Positions 17,213 through 25,759 of a stretch of DNA of 64,000 nt are shown one piece after another. This DNA comes from Duganella dendranthematis (lineage in GTDB: Bacteria > Pseudomonadota > Gammaproteobacteria > Burkholderiales > Burkholderiaceae_D). The notes below the pieces were generated by a model, which was not told the DNA's origin, searched no databases, and saw only the letters and a program-made list of their open reading frames with translations. The position numbers were made by a program, and so were the translations under genes. The stretch is from NCBI RefSeq assembly GCF_012849375.1, contig NZ_CP051684.1, positions 4,216,001 through 4,280,000 on the forward strand. The letters run 5' to 3'. Positions within the stretch are counted from its first letter, which is position 1, and each line of letters opens with the position of its first letter.

Positions 17213-17619
17213 TGGAGATACTGCAACCGCCAGGCTGGGCGCGTCCGCGCGGCTATTCGAACGGCGTGGCCGCCAGCGGCCGCCTGGTGTGCGTCAGCGG
17301 CATGATCGGCTGGGACGCGGAGGGCGTGTTCCACACCGACGATTTCGCCGGCCAGGTGCGGCAGGCGTTGCTCAACATCGTCGCCGTGCTGAAGGAGGCC
17401 GGCGCCGGTCCCGAGCATATCGTGCGCATGACGTGGTACGTGGTCGATAAAAATGAATATGTGGCGGCCTACAAGGAAGTCGGCGCCGTCTATCGCGAGA
17501 TCATCGGCGCTCACTATCCCGCCATGACGGCGGTGCAGGTGGCAGCGCTGATTGAGGACCGGGCGCGGGTGGAGATTGAAGTCACCGCCGTCGCGCCCGG
17601 TGACGGCCGGGCCGTCTAG
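17212..17619 (+). CDS. RidA family (YjgF/UK114) enamine/imine deaminase-like protein
   Basis: 135 residues. The ATG at 17212 is chosen over one 3 bp upstream because an AGGAGG site at 17202-17207 then has a sensible 4 bp spacing; both overlap the stop of the dehydrogenase gene. It has the RidA core: an N-terminal GYSNGVAASGRLVCVSGMIGWD stretch, and the late ARVEIEVTAVAP strand with the substrate-binding Arg. RidA proteins hydrolyse reactive enamines or imines. In an anthranilate operon this could release ammonia from the 2-amino ring intermediate (inference). The TAG stop shares the palindrome CTAG with the stop of the convergent gene. Confidence 0.88.
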   Translation: MEILQPPGWARPRGYSNGVAASGRLVCVSGMIGWDAEGVFHTDDFAGQVRQALLNIVAVLKEAGAGPEHIVRMTWYVVDKNEYVAAYKEVGAVYREIIGAHYPAMTAVQVAALIEDRARVEIEVTAVAPGDGRAV

Positions 17620-19070
17620 TCCGTACTCAACACCCCCCGGGCGCTGGAGGCCGTATTGACGCCGCTCTCGGCAATCAACACCAGGCTGATTGCGCCGGCC
17701 GAGGTTGATGGCCAGGCGAACGTGGCAGCGGTATCGTTTTGCAGGTAGCCGCTGTCGAAAGCCACTGCGTTACCGGTTTTCACCTGCAGCCGGATGCGGG
17801 CGCCGCCGGTGGCAACCGATTTGAAGCGCATCGTCTCGCCGACGATTGGCTTGGCCCAGCTGATCGTGCTGATATTGGTGTAGGTGGTCTGGCTGATGCG
17901 GTTGGCCGTGGTAGGGAACACAATGGCTTGCTGCCAGGTCTGGAAGCTGCCCGGTCCGGCCGTGTAGCCGCCGGTAATGCCCCAGGTGCCCCGCATGGAC
18001 AAGATGCTGGCGGGCGCAGGCGCTGCTACGGTCTTGCCATTGCCGTCAACCCAGCTCTGTGCTGCCGTCACCTGGCGCAGGGCGGCGCGGATCAGTTCCA
18101 GTCCGGCCACCACATTGCCGTCCCAGCCGGTAGGCATCAGGTTGAAGTTGGCGCCGTTTTCCACATTGATCGCGAACGCCGTATCGTAGTTGGTGTCTAC
18201 CACATAGGCGCCGTAAATCTTCAATGTGTTGGCGACCTTGCGCAAGGCTGGCGTGCTCAGTTTCGAGGTGTCGAACGATGCCGGCAACATCATCCTCGCG
18301 CCCAGCGGGATCATGCCGGTGTGCGTCGCCGCGTTGCTGTCGGCGGCGGTGGCCGGGTAGACATAGCTAGGGCTGCTGATGCCGTTGGACATGCTCTGGC
18401 TCGGCAATGACATGGCCAGCGCGTGCTTGTAATAAGCCGCGCCATCGTCGATCTCGTGCTTGCGAATCAGACCGGCGGCAGGCGCCACGCCCGACGCCCG
18501 CGCGCCCTGACTCCAATGATCCGCATCGCCAAAGCCGCGGCCATCGACACGGGTCCAGGAATACATGGCGGCGGTCCAGCGGCCATTGGTGACGCGCAAC
18601 TGGTAGAACGAGTGCAGGATGCCGGTGGTGACATCGATAATATCGGCGTGACCGTCACCTCCGGTGGCTGGGACTACGCCGGCCGGCCAGTGGGGCAGGG
18701 TGATATTGCGATAGACGCCACTATCGGGATCGGCTACGCCAGTCTGGCCCGTCTTGCCATAAATCGTCACCGCCGGATCGCTGGCTTTGGCCATGAAAAC
18801 ACCGACGGACAGGGCGCCGCCGCTGACTACAGGTACCCAGGTCGGGTTATAAACCGGTTTCTTGATCTGGTAGGTGCCGAGCGTGGGATTAGTTGGTCGG
18901 GAATTCCATGGTGAATCTGCCGTAAACAGTTGATAGTAGTTGCCGAAACCGGTGGTGGCGGCATAATTGGTCTGCGCCTGTGCGACGCCGTTGCTGGTAA
19001 ACGCAAGCGCAGCCAGCGTAAGGTAGAGCCCGGATATTATGCGGCCAGGCGTAAGTGCAACAGTCTTCAT
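17616..19070 (-). CDS. Secreted protein of unknown function, paralogue of the 41.2-42.6 kb gene
   Basis: 484 residues with a signal peptide (about 33 residues). The mature part opens with a FTADSPWNSRP motif. Conserved points shared with the second copy at 41204-42640 include ADPDS, ILHSFYQLR, GFGD, HALAMS, IPLGARMMLP, LRKVANTLKIYGAYVVD and SMRGTWG. Residues about 35-340 look like the functional domain and the last 120-140 like a beta-sandwich, perhaps carbohydrate-binding. The aligned His, Asp and Trp positions are compatible with a polysaccharide-active enzyme, but no known catalytic signature was recognised. It has a GAGGAA ribosome-binding site and is divergent from an acyltransferase gene 225 bp away. 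Function unknown. Confidence 0.8.
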   Translation of the reverse strand: MKTVALTPGRIISGLYLTLAALAFTSNGVAQAQTNYAATTGFGNYYQLFTADSPWNSRPTNPTLGTYQIKKPVYNPTWVPVVSGGALSVGVFMAKASDPAVTIYGKTGQTGVADPDSGVYRNITLPHWPAGVVPATGGDGHADIIDVTTGILHSFYQLRVTNGRWTAAMYSWTRVDGRGFGDADHWSQGARASGVAPAAGLIRKHEIDDGAAYYKHALAMSLPSQSMSNGISSPSYVYPATAADSNAATHTGMIPLGARMMLPASFDTSKLSTPALRKVANTLKIYGAYVVDTNYDTAFAINVENGANFNLMPTGWDGNVVAGLELIRAALRQVTAAQSWVDGNGKTVAAPAPASILSMRGTWGITGGYTAGPGSFQTWQQAIVFPTTANRISQTTYTNISTISWAKPIVGETMRFKSVATGGARIRLQVKTGNAVAFDSGYLQNDTAATFAWPSTSAGAISLVLIAESGVNTASSARGVLSTD

Positions 19071-19243
19071 ATCAGTTCCTCATAGTCAATAGGAGCTGTA
19101 GTCGACTTTTAACTGTGATAGACCCGTGAAACGTAAATTTTTATGGAAGAGATTCTAGCTGAAATAATTCAGATTTGTAAGATTTTTTAAAGAAAGATTT
19201 TACACATCGCTGCTGCGCCGCAACGCAACCCAGTACGAGGCTT

Positions 19244-19252
19244 TGCTATAAT
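19244..19252 (+). promoter_or_regulatory. Extended -10 promoter candidate
   Basis: TGCTATAAT (TGnTATAAT) lies 43 bp before the acyltransferase ATG at 19296, in the AT-rich 225 bp gap shared with the divergent secreted-protein gene. No good -35 is present, as is common for extended -10 promoters. Confidence 0.45.
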
Positions 19253-19295
19253 GTTCACGTCGCTATTGTGTTTATATTAACCTGGAGTCGTTCCC

Positions 19296-20420
19296 ATGAC
19301 CGTTAGCCGGAGTCTGCCGCGCTTTGCCGTGATTGATGCATTGCGCGCCCTCGCTTGTTTAGCGGTTGTGCTCTACCATGCCAAGGAAGGTGGGCATATT
19401 GCTGCGTTGCAGCAGGTGATGCCGGCCTTCTTGCTGACAGTGTTTGAGCAAGGTTCCAGTGGCGTTTCCATCTTCTTCGTGATCAGCGGCTTCGTGATCG
19501 CGCACAGCATGTATTCCGACAACGTCACTGGCGGTTACGCCGGACGCTTCATGATGAGGCGCTCGCTGCGTCTTGATCCGCCATACTGGGCGTCGATTGC
19601 GCTAGGCATTGCCGGCGCCTACATTTCGGCGAAAGTGGTGCCGGGCAAAGTGTTCTCTCTGCCGTCGTTCGAAAATCTGCTGCTGCACGTCACCTACCTG
19701 ATCGACATTGCAGGGCAGCCGATGGTCAACGGCGTGTACTGGACCCTGTGCCTGGAAATGCAGTTTTATCTCAGTTTTGTGCTGCTGATGTGGATTGCCG
19801 CCCGTTGGGGCAAACGCATCGGCGTCGAGAATGCGCGCAAATGGGTGCTGCTGGGCGCGGTGGCCGTGGCGATGCTGTGGACCACGCCGTGGCAACCATT
19901 CGAGGTGCACGGCCTGTTCCTGGATCACTGGCACCTGTTCGTCATGGGCGTGCTGATCCGGTATGCGCTGGACCCGGCGCGCGTCCAGGCGCAGCGCATG
20001 TGGTGCGTGGTCAGCATCGTCTTACTGGGCGCCGTCGGTCTGCTATTCCATCCGACCGTCAGCGAATCGTTAGGCGTGGCGAGCGGCTTGTTCTTGTTGG
20101 CCGGATGTAAGTACGCCAAATTGCTGAGCTGGTCGGGCGGTCGGTTGTTGCAATGGCTGGGCTTGATTTCCTACAGCCTGTATCTGACCCACAACTTCGT
20201 CACCGGCGTGGTATTCCGGATCGGCTACAAGCTGACCGAGCGCACGGTGGTCACGGAATTGTTGTGGCTGGTGGTGGCGGTAGTGGCGTGCTGTCTGTTT
20301 GCCTGGGCCTTCTTCCTGGTGTTCGAACGTGTCGGCTTGCGCTTGAGCAAAATGGTGCTGTTACGGCCGCAACGGCCGCAGCCGGCTGCGGTGGCGGCTC
20401 CCGTCACGACAGTGTTGTAG
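19296..20420 (+). CDS. Acyltransferase family 3 (OafA/YrhL-like)
   Basis: 374 residues with about ten membrane helices. Typical acyltransferase-3 marks are ALRALACLAVVLYHAKEGG near the N-terminus, whose His is the likely catalytic residue, then GVSIFFVISGFVIAHSM, and the RRSLRLDPPYW basic segment around residue 88. There is no SGNH domain. The family moves acyl groups, most often acetyl, onto sugars of surface polysaccharides across the inner membrane. A CTGGAG ribosome-binding site precedes the ATG. It is divergent from a secreted-protein gene and near the eps operon, so the acceptor is probably the exopolysaccharide or its lipid-linked unit (inference). Confidence 0.88.
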   Translation: MTVSRSLPRFAVIDALRALACLAVVLYHAKEGGHIAALQQVMPAFLLTVFEQGSSGVSIFFVISGFVIAHSMYSDNVTGGYAGRFMMRRSLRLDPPYWASIALGIAGAYISAKVVPGKVFSLPSFENLLLHVTYLIDIAGQPMVNGVYWTLCLEMQFYLSFVLLMWIAARWGKRIGVENARKWVLLGAVAVAMLWTTPWQPFEVHGLFLDHWHLFVMGVLIRYALDPARVQAQRMWCVVSIVLLGAVGLLFHPTVSESLGVASGLFLLAGCKYAKLLSWSGGRLLQWLGLISYSLYLTHNFVTGVVFRIGYKLTERTVVTELLWLVVAVVACCLFAWAFFLVFERVGLRLSKMVLLRPQRPQPAAVAAPVTTVL

Positions 20421-20424
20421 GCGG

Positions 20425-21174
20425 CTAGCGTTTTGAGATGAGCTTGAGCACCTCGATCGCCTTGGTTACCGGTAGCCAGGTGACCAGGTCGTCGAATTCA
20501 CCGCCCGGCGCATTGGGATTGGTTTGCACGGCGCGGCTGGCAAAGCTGTCGGTCGCCAGTTCATTGTTCTGCTCGTCGAGATTGTTCGACGCCTCATTTG
20601 CCTGCTGCACGCCTTGTGCGCTGATGCCCAGGTTGCGCTTGCCGCTTGAAAAGATCACTGCCACGGCACAGCGCGCAAGCGGGTCGCAGACTGGCTGCCC
20701 CACGCGGTAGCGAATGTTGTCGTCCTGATCGCGGGTCCACACTTTTTTATCCGCCAGCACCAGGTACGGCGTTACCGGTGCATTGGTATAGCCGGGCGTG
20801 ACGCTGTAGCGCAGCAGTTTGCCCCAATCGTCCGCGCCATCCACACCCAGCGTGACCCATGGCAGGATGCCGGTGCAGGCGGCGGCATCGGCGCATGAGG
20901 TAGGGGATTCGCGGCCGTCTTCGGCGGATATCGCCGGCCTTGGTAGCCGGCCATGCGCGAGCAGGTAGCCGACCAGTGCCTCGCGCGCGCGCGCCACCAA
21001 CACGCCGGAATGCGTGGCGCGAGCCTGTTCTGATGGACGCGGGAAGGCGCCGATCAAGGCGGCAGCGGCGCCCACGCCGAGTACGAGCACCAGCAACAGC
21101 AGTGCCGCACCGCCTTGCTTGTCGGTAGGTTGCAACCTATTACGGCCTGGTAAAGGGGAGGAATATCTGACCAT
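20425..21174 (-). CDS. Pseudopilin-like membrane-anchored protein, function unknown
   Basis: About 249 residues from an ATG at 21174 inside the end of the preceding gene; a TTG at 21135 giving a 236-residue form is the alternative. Neither start has a well-spaced ribosome-binding site. Near the start KQGGAALLLLVLVLGVGAA looks like a class III (prepilin-type) leader, with Gly before the hydrophobic stretch but no Glu at position 5, as in GspK- or PilX-like minor pseudopilins. A Cys-containing loop (CADAAACTG) follows. The rest, to about residue 249, is predicted periplasmic and not recognised. Because it lies 3' of an acyltransferase gene on the same strand, it may be co-expressed with it. Pilin-like assignment is tentative. 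Confidence 0.55.
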   Translation of the reverse strand: MVRYSSPLPGRNRLQPTDKQGGAALLLLVLVLGVGAAAALIGAFPRPSEQARATHSGVLVARAREALVGYLLAHGRLPRPAISAEDGRESPTSCADAAACTGILPWVTLGVDGADDWGKLLRYSVTPGYTNAPVTPYLVLADKKVWTRDQDDNIRYRVGQPVCDPLARCAVAVIFSSGKRNLGISAQGVQQANEASNNLDEQNNELATDSFASRAVQTNPNAPGGEFDDLVTWLPVTKAIEVLKLISKR

Positions 21175-23152
21175 TCTTCCGCATCCATTCCGGGTTGAAG
21201 TGATCGTAGTCTTTAAAGATTGCCATCTTAGAGTCCTCATCGTAAATCTTGCAACGCTTTTCTTGGCAAATCTGCGGTCGGAAAGAGAGTAAGTGGAAGT
21301 TAGGGTGACGTTTTAGGTCCGAGAAAAGTTGGTCGTAGCCTTTATTTTTTTCAAAGAAATCGCCAACTGGCAAGGTGTCGGTGGATTTGCCAAACCAGTA
21401 TTGATCGCGCCATAGCTTGCGCGGAATGTTCACAGTGAACGATGGCGTCGAGTCCACCAGCGCAACTGTCACACCCTTGTCCAGAATTTCTTCCAGGGTT
21501 TGTTTCATTTGTTGTTCGGGCGGCAGCGTATTTTTACTGGCTGTGATCGGGGTACAGCTGTTGCCTGTATATCGGCAAAGTTCACTGGAGTCACGGGTAT
21601 AGCCGGTCCAGTTTTGCGAAATAATCACAGTTTTGTACACACCGGACGTCGCCAGTCGATATGCTTTTTCCGCATAGCCGTGGCAGTTGTGATATTTTCC
21701 CGGTCGCTCGAACCCAATAATCATCGGACAGCCTGGTTTGACGAAAAATGTGGTATTCACTCGGCTATTCGATTGAAACCAGGAGTACAAGTGGCCAGCG
21801 TGGGAGTCGCCAATGACGAGCACTTTGTCGCCAGGGGCGTTCTTGTTGATATAGCAGAAGATATCCGCGTCATTTGATGCGGTGTTTGAACAAGCGGGAT
21901 CCAGTGTAATGCTGGCGTCCGCCGCTTGCAGTCGCAGCAGATTTTCCTGATCTGGCACACGGAACATCAAGCCGCCGCTCTGAACGATGATGAAGGAAAC
22001 GCCGACCAACACCGCCCCGGCGGCTATCAAGCTAACCAGGCCTTTGCCTAATGGCGCGACCTTAATCGCGCGCAGCTGTTCAACCAGCGCGTAGGAGATA
22101 TAACCGAGCACCAGCGACAACGCCACGCCGGCAATCTTGGCCAGTTTCGGTTGCTCGTACAGCACGCTGGTGATAGTCAGTGCGATGACAATCGGCCAGT
22201 GCCACAGATAGATGGAATAGGATGCATCGCCGAGTTTCTGCATCAATCTGTTGCTCAAGACTAAGCTATGCTCATAGCTTGAATACAGGATCAGGCAGGC
22301 GCCCAAGACCGGCAGCAAAGCGTACGCATCGGGCCATTGGCTTTCCAGCGCGAGAAATTTCAGCAGGAATACGGTGAAGACAATGACCAGTATCCCAAGG
22401 TAGCTGCAGGCGCGGCCGTGTTGCTGTGGCAGCGGCCGGTTTTTTGCCAGCATGAAAACCAGGCCGCCGGCCAGCATCTGCCAACAGCGCGCGATGACTG
22501 AAAAGAAGCTGGTTTCGTTATCGATGCGCAGGCAGTAGATAAACGACGCCAAGGCGATGCACAGCAACAGGAGAGATAAATACAGGTTACGCTGCGGGCG
22601 TGAACCGAAAACTTGCCAAGCAAGGAACATGATCACCGGGTAGATCATGTAGAACTGCCATTCCACCGCCAGTGACCAGGTGTGCAGCAGCCAGCGATTG
22701 TCGATCGCCGACGAAAAATAGCCCTGTTGGGCCGCGTAGAAATTGTTCGAATTGAAGACTAGCGCATGGGCCGACTGGATGGCGAGACTGTTTAAATCCG
22801 CAGGCGGCAGCAAAAACGCACCCAGCAGGAGCAGCATGAGCACCATCGCGAAAAGCGCGGGCCAGATGCGGATCGCGCGGCGGTAAACAAAGCCGATGTA
22901 ACTGAAGCTGTCGTTGGCCAGTGCACCCCAGAGTATCTTCGTCATCAGATAGCCCGAAATGACGAAGAAGATGTCCACGCCGATGAAGCCGCCCTTAAAC
23001 ACGCCGAGGTTGAAGTGATACAACACCACAAGCATTACCGCAACGCCGCGCAGCCCGTTGATGTCGGTTTGAAATCCTGATTTCCTAGTTGATTGAGCGG
23101 TTTGACCGGTAAATTTTGGCGATTGCGTCATTTGTTTGAGTTCGTTGCGCAT
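21140..23152 (-). CDS. Acyltransferase 3 with C-terminal SGNH domain
   Basis: 670 residues. The N-terminal half (about 25-390) has about ten membrane helices and acyltransferase-3 motifs INGLRGVAVMLVVLYHFNLG and GFIGVDIFFVISGYLM. The C-terminal half is a periplasmic SGNH hydrolase-like domain: block I is VLVIGDSHAGHLYSW and the terminal Asp-His pair is in DYDHFNPEW. This architecture is that of OafA-type O-acetyltransferases of polysaccharides, where the membrane part passes the acetyl group to the SGNH part. Two ATGs (23152 and 23131) are possible starts. The gene ends within the beginning of the pseudopilin-like gene. Confidence 0.9.
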   Translation of the reverse strand: MRNELKQMTQSPKFTGQTAQSTRKSGFQTDINGLRGVAVMLVVLYHFNLGVFKGGFIGVDIFFVISGYLMTKILWGALANDSFSYIGFVYRRAIRIWPALFAMVLMLLLLGAFLLPPADLNSLAIQSAHALVFNSNNFYAAQQGYFSSAIDNRWLLHTWSLAVEWQFYMIYPVIMFLAWQVFGSRPQRNLYLSLLLLCIALASFIYCLRIDNETSFFSVIARCWQMLAGGLVFMLAKNRPLPQQHGRACSYLGILVIVFTVFLLKFLALESQWPDAYALLPVLGACLILYSSYEHSLVLSNRLMQKLGDASYSIYLWHWPIVIALTITSVLYEQPKLAKIAGVALSLVLGYISYALVEQLRAIKVAPLGKGLVSLIAAGAVLVGVSFIIVQSGGLMFRVPDQENLLRLQAADASITLDPACSNTASNDADIFCYINKNAPGDKVLVIGDSHAGHLYSWFQSNSRVNTTFFVKPGCPMIIGFERPGKYHNCHGYAEKAYRLATSGVYKTVIISQNWTGYTRDSSELCRYTGNSCTPITASKNTLPPEQQMKQTLEEILDKGVTVALVDSTPSFTVNIPRKLWRDQYWFGKSTDTLPVGDFFEKNKGYDQLFSDLKRHPNFHLLSFRPQICQEKRCKIYDEDSKMAIFKDYDHFNPEWMRKNGQIFLPFTRP

Positions 23153-23319
23153 GATTGAGAGAGTTCATTGGCTAACAAGCACAACGATAACTTTATATTA
23201 TCATTATATGCTGTTGTGCAGCATTAACTGAGCCGCACTAAACTGCGGGTCTGTGCATTGCTTTGCCAAACGGGTGCAACTTCCCTGATTGATGGCCGAA
23301 CTGTATAATATTTGGGGCC

Positions 23320-23394
23320 GTCACCATAGCACAATGGATAGTGCGTTCCCCTCCTAAGGGAAGGATACTGGTTCGATTCCAGTTGGTGATACCA
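23320..23394 (+). tRNA. tRNA-Arg (anticodon CCU)
   Basis: A full cloverleaf can be drawn. The acceptor stem GTCACCA pairs with TGGTGAT, the D stem is GCAC/GTGC, and the anticodon stem TTCCC/GGGAA encloses the loop CTCCTAA. The TTCGATT loop follows, then the discriminator A and an encoded CCA. It reads AGG codons, rare in this GC-rich genome. A TGTATAAT -10-like box lies 11 bp upstream. No copy of its 3' end was seen elsewhere in the window, so there is no sign that it served as an integration site here. Confidence 0.95.
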
Positions 23395-23537
23395 GCACCG
23401 CGCCGCCGGTGGCAACGGCCGGATTGTCTTTAAATCGCCATCGGCCGTGTTGCGAACGGTACAATGCTCGCTCTATTCATCTTATCGTTTCCCATCGCAC
23501 CGCTTGCGGACGGGGAGGCGAACATCTTCTATCTACT

Positions 23538-25448
23538 ATGGCTGTCATCTCCCTTTCTTCGGCGCAACTTGCGTTCGGACACGTCCCGTTGCTCGATCAT
23601 GCGGAATTTTCACTGGAAACCGGCGAACGCGTTGGCTTGATCGGGCGTAACGGCACCGGCAAGTCGTCGCTGTTGAAAATCATCGCCGGCAAATTCAAGC
23701 TCGATGACGGCTTGCTGGTCATGCAGCAGAATCTCAAGATCACTTATGTCGAGCAGGAGCCGGTGTTCGAACCGGAGATGTCGGTGTTTGACGCGGTGGC
23801 GTCCGGTCTGGGCGAGTTGCCGGCGTTGTTGAAAGAATACGATGAACTGACCGGCCAGTTTGGTCAGGGCAATGACGATGCGGTCATGGAGCGCATGCAC
23901 GATATTCAAGTCAAGCTCGACGCCGCCGATGCCTGGAGCCTGGGCAACAAGGTCGAAACCGTGCTGGACCGCCTGAACCTGACCGGCGACATGCTGATGA
24001 AAACGCTGTCGGGCGGTATGCAGAAGCGCGTGGCGCTGGCGCGCGCGCTGGTCGCCGCGCCGGACGTGCTGCTGCTCGATGAACCGACCAATCACCTTGA
24101 TTTCACCTCGATCCAGTGGCTGGAAGGCTTGCTGCGCGACTTCAAGGGCAGCGTGCTGTTCATTACCCACGATCGCTCCTTCCTCGACAACGTCGCCACC
24201 CGCATCATCGAGCTCGATCGCGGCCGTCTACTGTCGTATCCGGGCAACTTCACCACCTACCAGGTGCGCAAGGCCGAACAGCTGGAAAATGAGGAAGTGG
24301 AAAACGCCAAGTTCGACAAGGTGCTGGCGCAGGAAGAAATCTGGATACGCAAGGGTGTCAAAGCACGCCGCGTGCGCGACGAGGGCCGTGTGCGCCGCCT
24401 AGAGGCGCTGCGTCTGCAGCGCGCCGCGCGCCGCGATCAGCAGGGGCAAGTAAAGTTGGAGGTGTCGACTGGCGAACGCTCCGGCAAGATCGTCGCCGAA
24501 CTGGAAAACGTCAGCAAGCGCTTCGGCGAGCGCGTCATCGTGCGCGACTTCACCGGCACCATTCTGCGCGGCGACAAGGTCGGCCTGATCGGCGCCAACG
24601 GCGCCGGCAAAACCACGCTGCTGAAAATGATCTTGGGCGAACTGGCGCCGGACGAGGGCGTCGCCAAGCTGGGCACCAAGCTGCAGGTGGCGTACTTCGA
24701 CCAGATGCGCACCCAGCTTAACGAGGACGCCAACCTGATGGAAACCATCGCTCCCGGCAGCGACTGGGTTGAGGTCAACGGCCAGCGCAAGCATGTGATG
24801 AGCTACTTGAGCGATTTCCTGTTCGCGCCGGAGCGCGCGCGGTCGCCGGTCAAGACGCTGTCCGGTGGCGAGCGCAACCGCCTGCTGCTGGCGCGCCTGT
24901 TCGCCAAGCCATCGAACTGCCTGGTGCTCGATGAACCGACCAATGACCTCGATATCGATACGCTGGAATTGCTGGAGGAATTGCTGGAAACGTACACCGG
25001 GACGGTGTTCCTGGTCAGCCACGACCGCACCTTCCTTGACAATGTGGTGACGCAGGTCATCGTGGCCGAAGGCGAGGGCCGCTGGCGCGAATTCGTCGGC
25101 GGCTACAGCGACTGGGAGCGTGTGCGCGACACAGTTAGCGAGGCATCGGCCAAACCTGCCAAGGCCGCCGCCACTGCCGCGCCATCGGCCAGTGCCGACG
25201 TCGCTGCGCCGGCCAAACAGAAGAAACTCAGCTACAAGGAGCAGCGTGAACTGGACGAATTGCCACAGCAAATCGCCACGTTGGAAAACGAGCAGACCGC
25301 GCTGACGCTACAGCTGTCGGACCCGGATTTCTACAAAAAGAACGCCGCGGAGGCACGCCGCGTGCAGGCGCGGATTGAGGAAATCGAGGCGGAATTGCTG
25401 CGTGCGCTGGAGCGCTGGGCGGCAATCGAGGCGCGTAGCGCCGGTTAA
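23538..25448 (+). CDS. uup: ABC-F family ATPase, Uup type
   Basis: 636 residues from the ATG at 23538, whose product begins MAVISLSS as in Uup; the longer open frame from 23409 has no family support. There are two soluble ABC cassettes and no membrane domain. The first has Walker A GRNGTGKSS (36-44) and signature LSGGMQKRVALARAL. The second has GANGAGKTT (from residue 352) and LSGGERNRLLLARLF. Both Walker B regions read LDEPTNHLDF or LDEPTNDLDI. The linker between the cassettes is basic and helical, and the C-terminal 70 residues form the coiled coil typical of Uup. ABC-F proteins act on the ribosome, and Uup also affects transposon excision. No good ribosome-binding site is seen. Confidence 0.9.
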   Translation: MAVISLSSAQLAFGHVPLLDHAEFSLETGERVGLIGRNGTGKSSLLKIIAGKFKLDDGLLVMQQNLKITYVEQEPVFEPEMSVFDAVASGLGELPALLKEYDELTGQFGQGNDDAVMERMHDIQVKLDAADAWSLGNKVETVLDRLNLTGDMLMKTLSGGMQKRVALARALVAAPDVLLLDEPTNHLDFTSIQWLEGLLRDFKGSVLFITHDRSFLDNVATRIIELDRGRLLSYPGNFTTYQVRKAEQLENEEVENAKFDKVLAQEEIWIRKGVKARRVRDEGRVRRLEALRLQRAARRDQQGQVKLEVSTGERSGKIVAELENVSKRFGERVIVRDFTGTILRGDKVGLIGANGAGKTTLLKMILGELAPDEGVAKLGTKLQVAYFDQMRTQLNEDANLMETIAPGSDWVEVNGQRKHVMSYLSDFLFAPERARSPVKTLSGGERNRLLLARLFAKPSNCLVLDEPTNDLDIDTLELLEELLETYTGTVFLVSHDRTFLDNVVTQVIVAEGEGRWREFVGGYSDWERVRDTVSEASAKPAKAAATAAPSASADVAAPAKQKKLSYKEQRELDELPQQIATLENEQTALTLQLSDPDFYKKNAAEARRVQARIEEIEAELLRALERWAAIEARSAG

Positions 25449-25759
25449 CGGTGTGGTGAAAATGCTGCGGTGCGGTATGGACAGTCAAGGTTGTCGCTAT
25501 TATAATTTAAGCTGGCGACGGCTGGCCGCGTCGCAGCAGTTGGAAAGGGTGCCCGGCGACACAAACTGACAATAATTACCATTTTTTTGTAACAATGACA
25601 TATCGTGTGGATGTTTTATTATCGCGGTGATACCATCCTGCTTATTAGAACTAGTTGTTGTTGATTGATTCACCCTCAAGGCGAAGAAAAATAAATGGTA
25701 AGTATCTTGCAGGTTAGTGCGAGCGCAACTAAGGTGCCTCAAAAAACGGTGTCAGCGGT
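25449..25759 (+). other. Intergenic regulatory region upstream of the eps operon
   Basis: This 311 bp gap between uup and epsL is markedly AT-rich compared with its flanks. It contains TATAAT at 25499-25504, a run of seven T at 25584-25590, and a -24/-12 type element at 25696-25711 listed separately. No open reading frame of note or long hairpin was found, so it is best read as the control region of the operon. Confidence 0.5.
25696..25711 (+). promoter_or_regulatory. Candidate sigma-54 (RpoN) promoter of the eps operon
   Basis: TGGTAAGTATCTTGCA matches the -24/-12 consensus TGGCACG-N4-TTGCA at the invariant GG and GC, with exactly 10 bp between them. Transcription would begin near 25722, leaving a leader of about 38 nt before the epsL ATG. 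Exosortase/PEP-CTERM systems are often controlled by the PrsK/PrsR pair, and PrsR is a sigma-54-dependent activator; those genes are not in this window. Confidence 0.55.

Noticed and set aside
23320..23394. tRNA-Arg as an integration site for a genomic island
   Set aside because: No repeat of the tRNA 3' end and no integrase gene were found; the flank downstream of its 3' end is the core gene uup.
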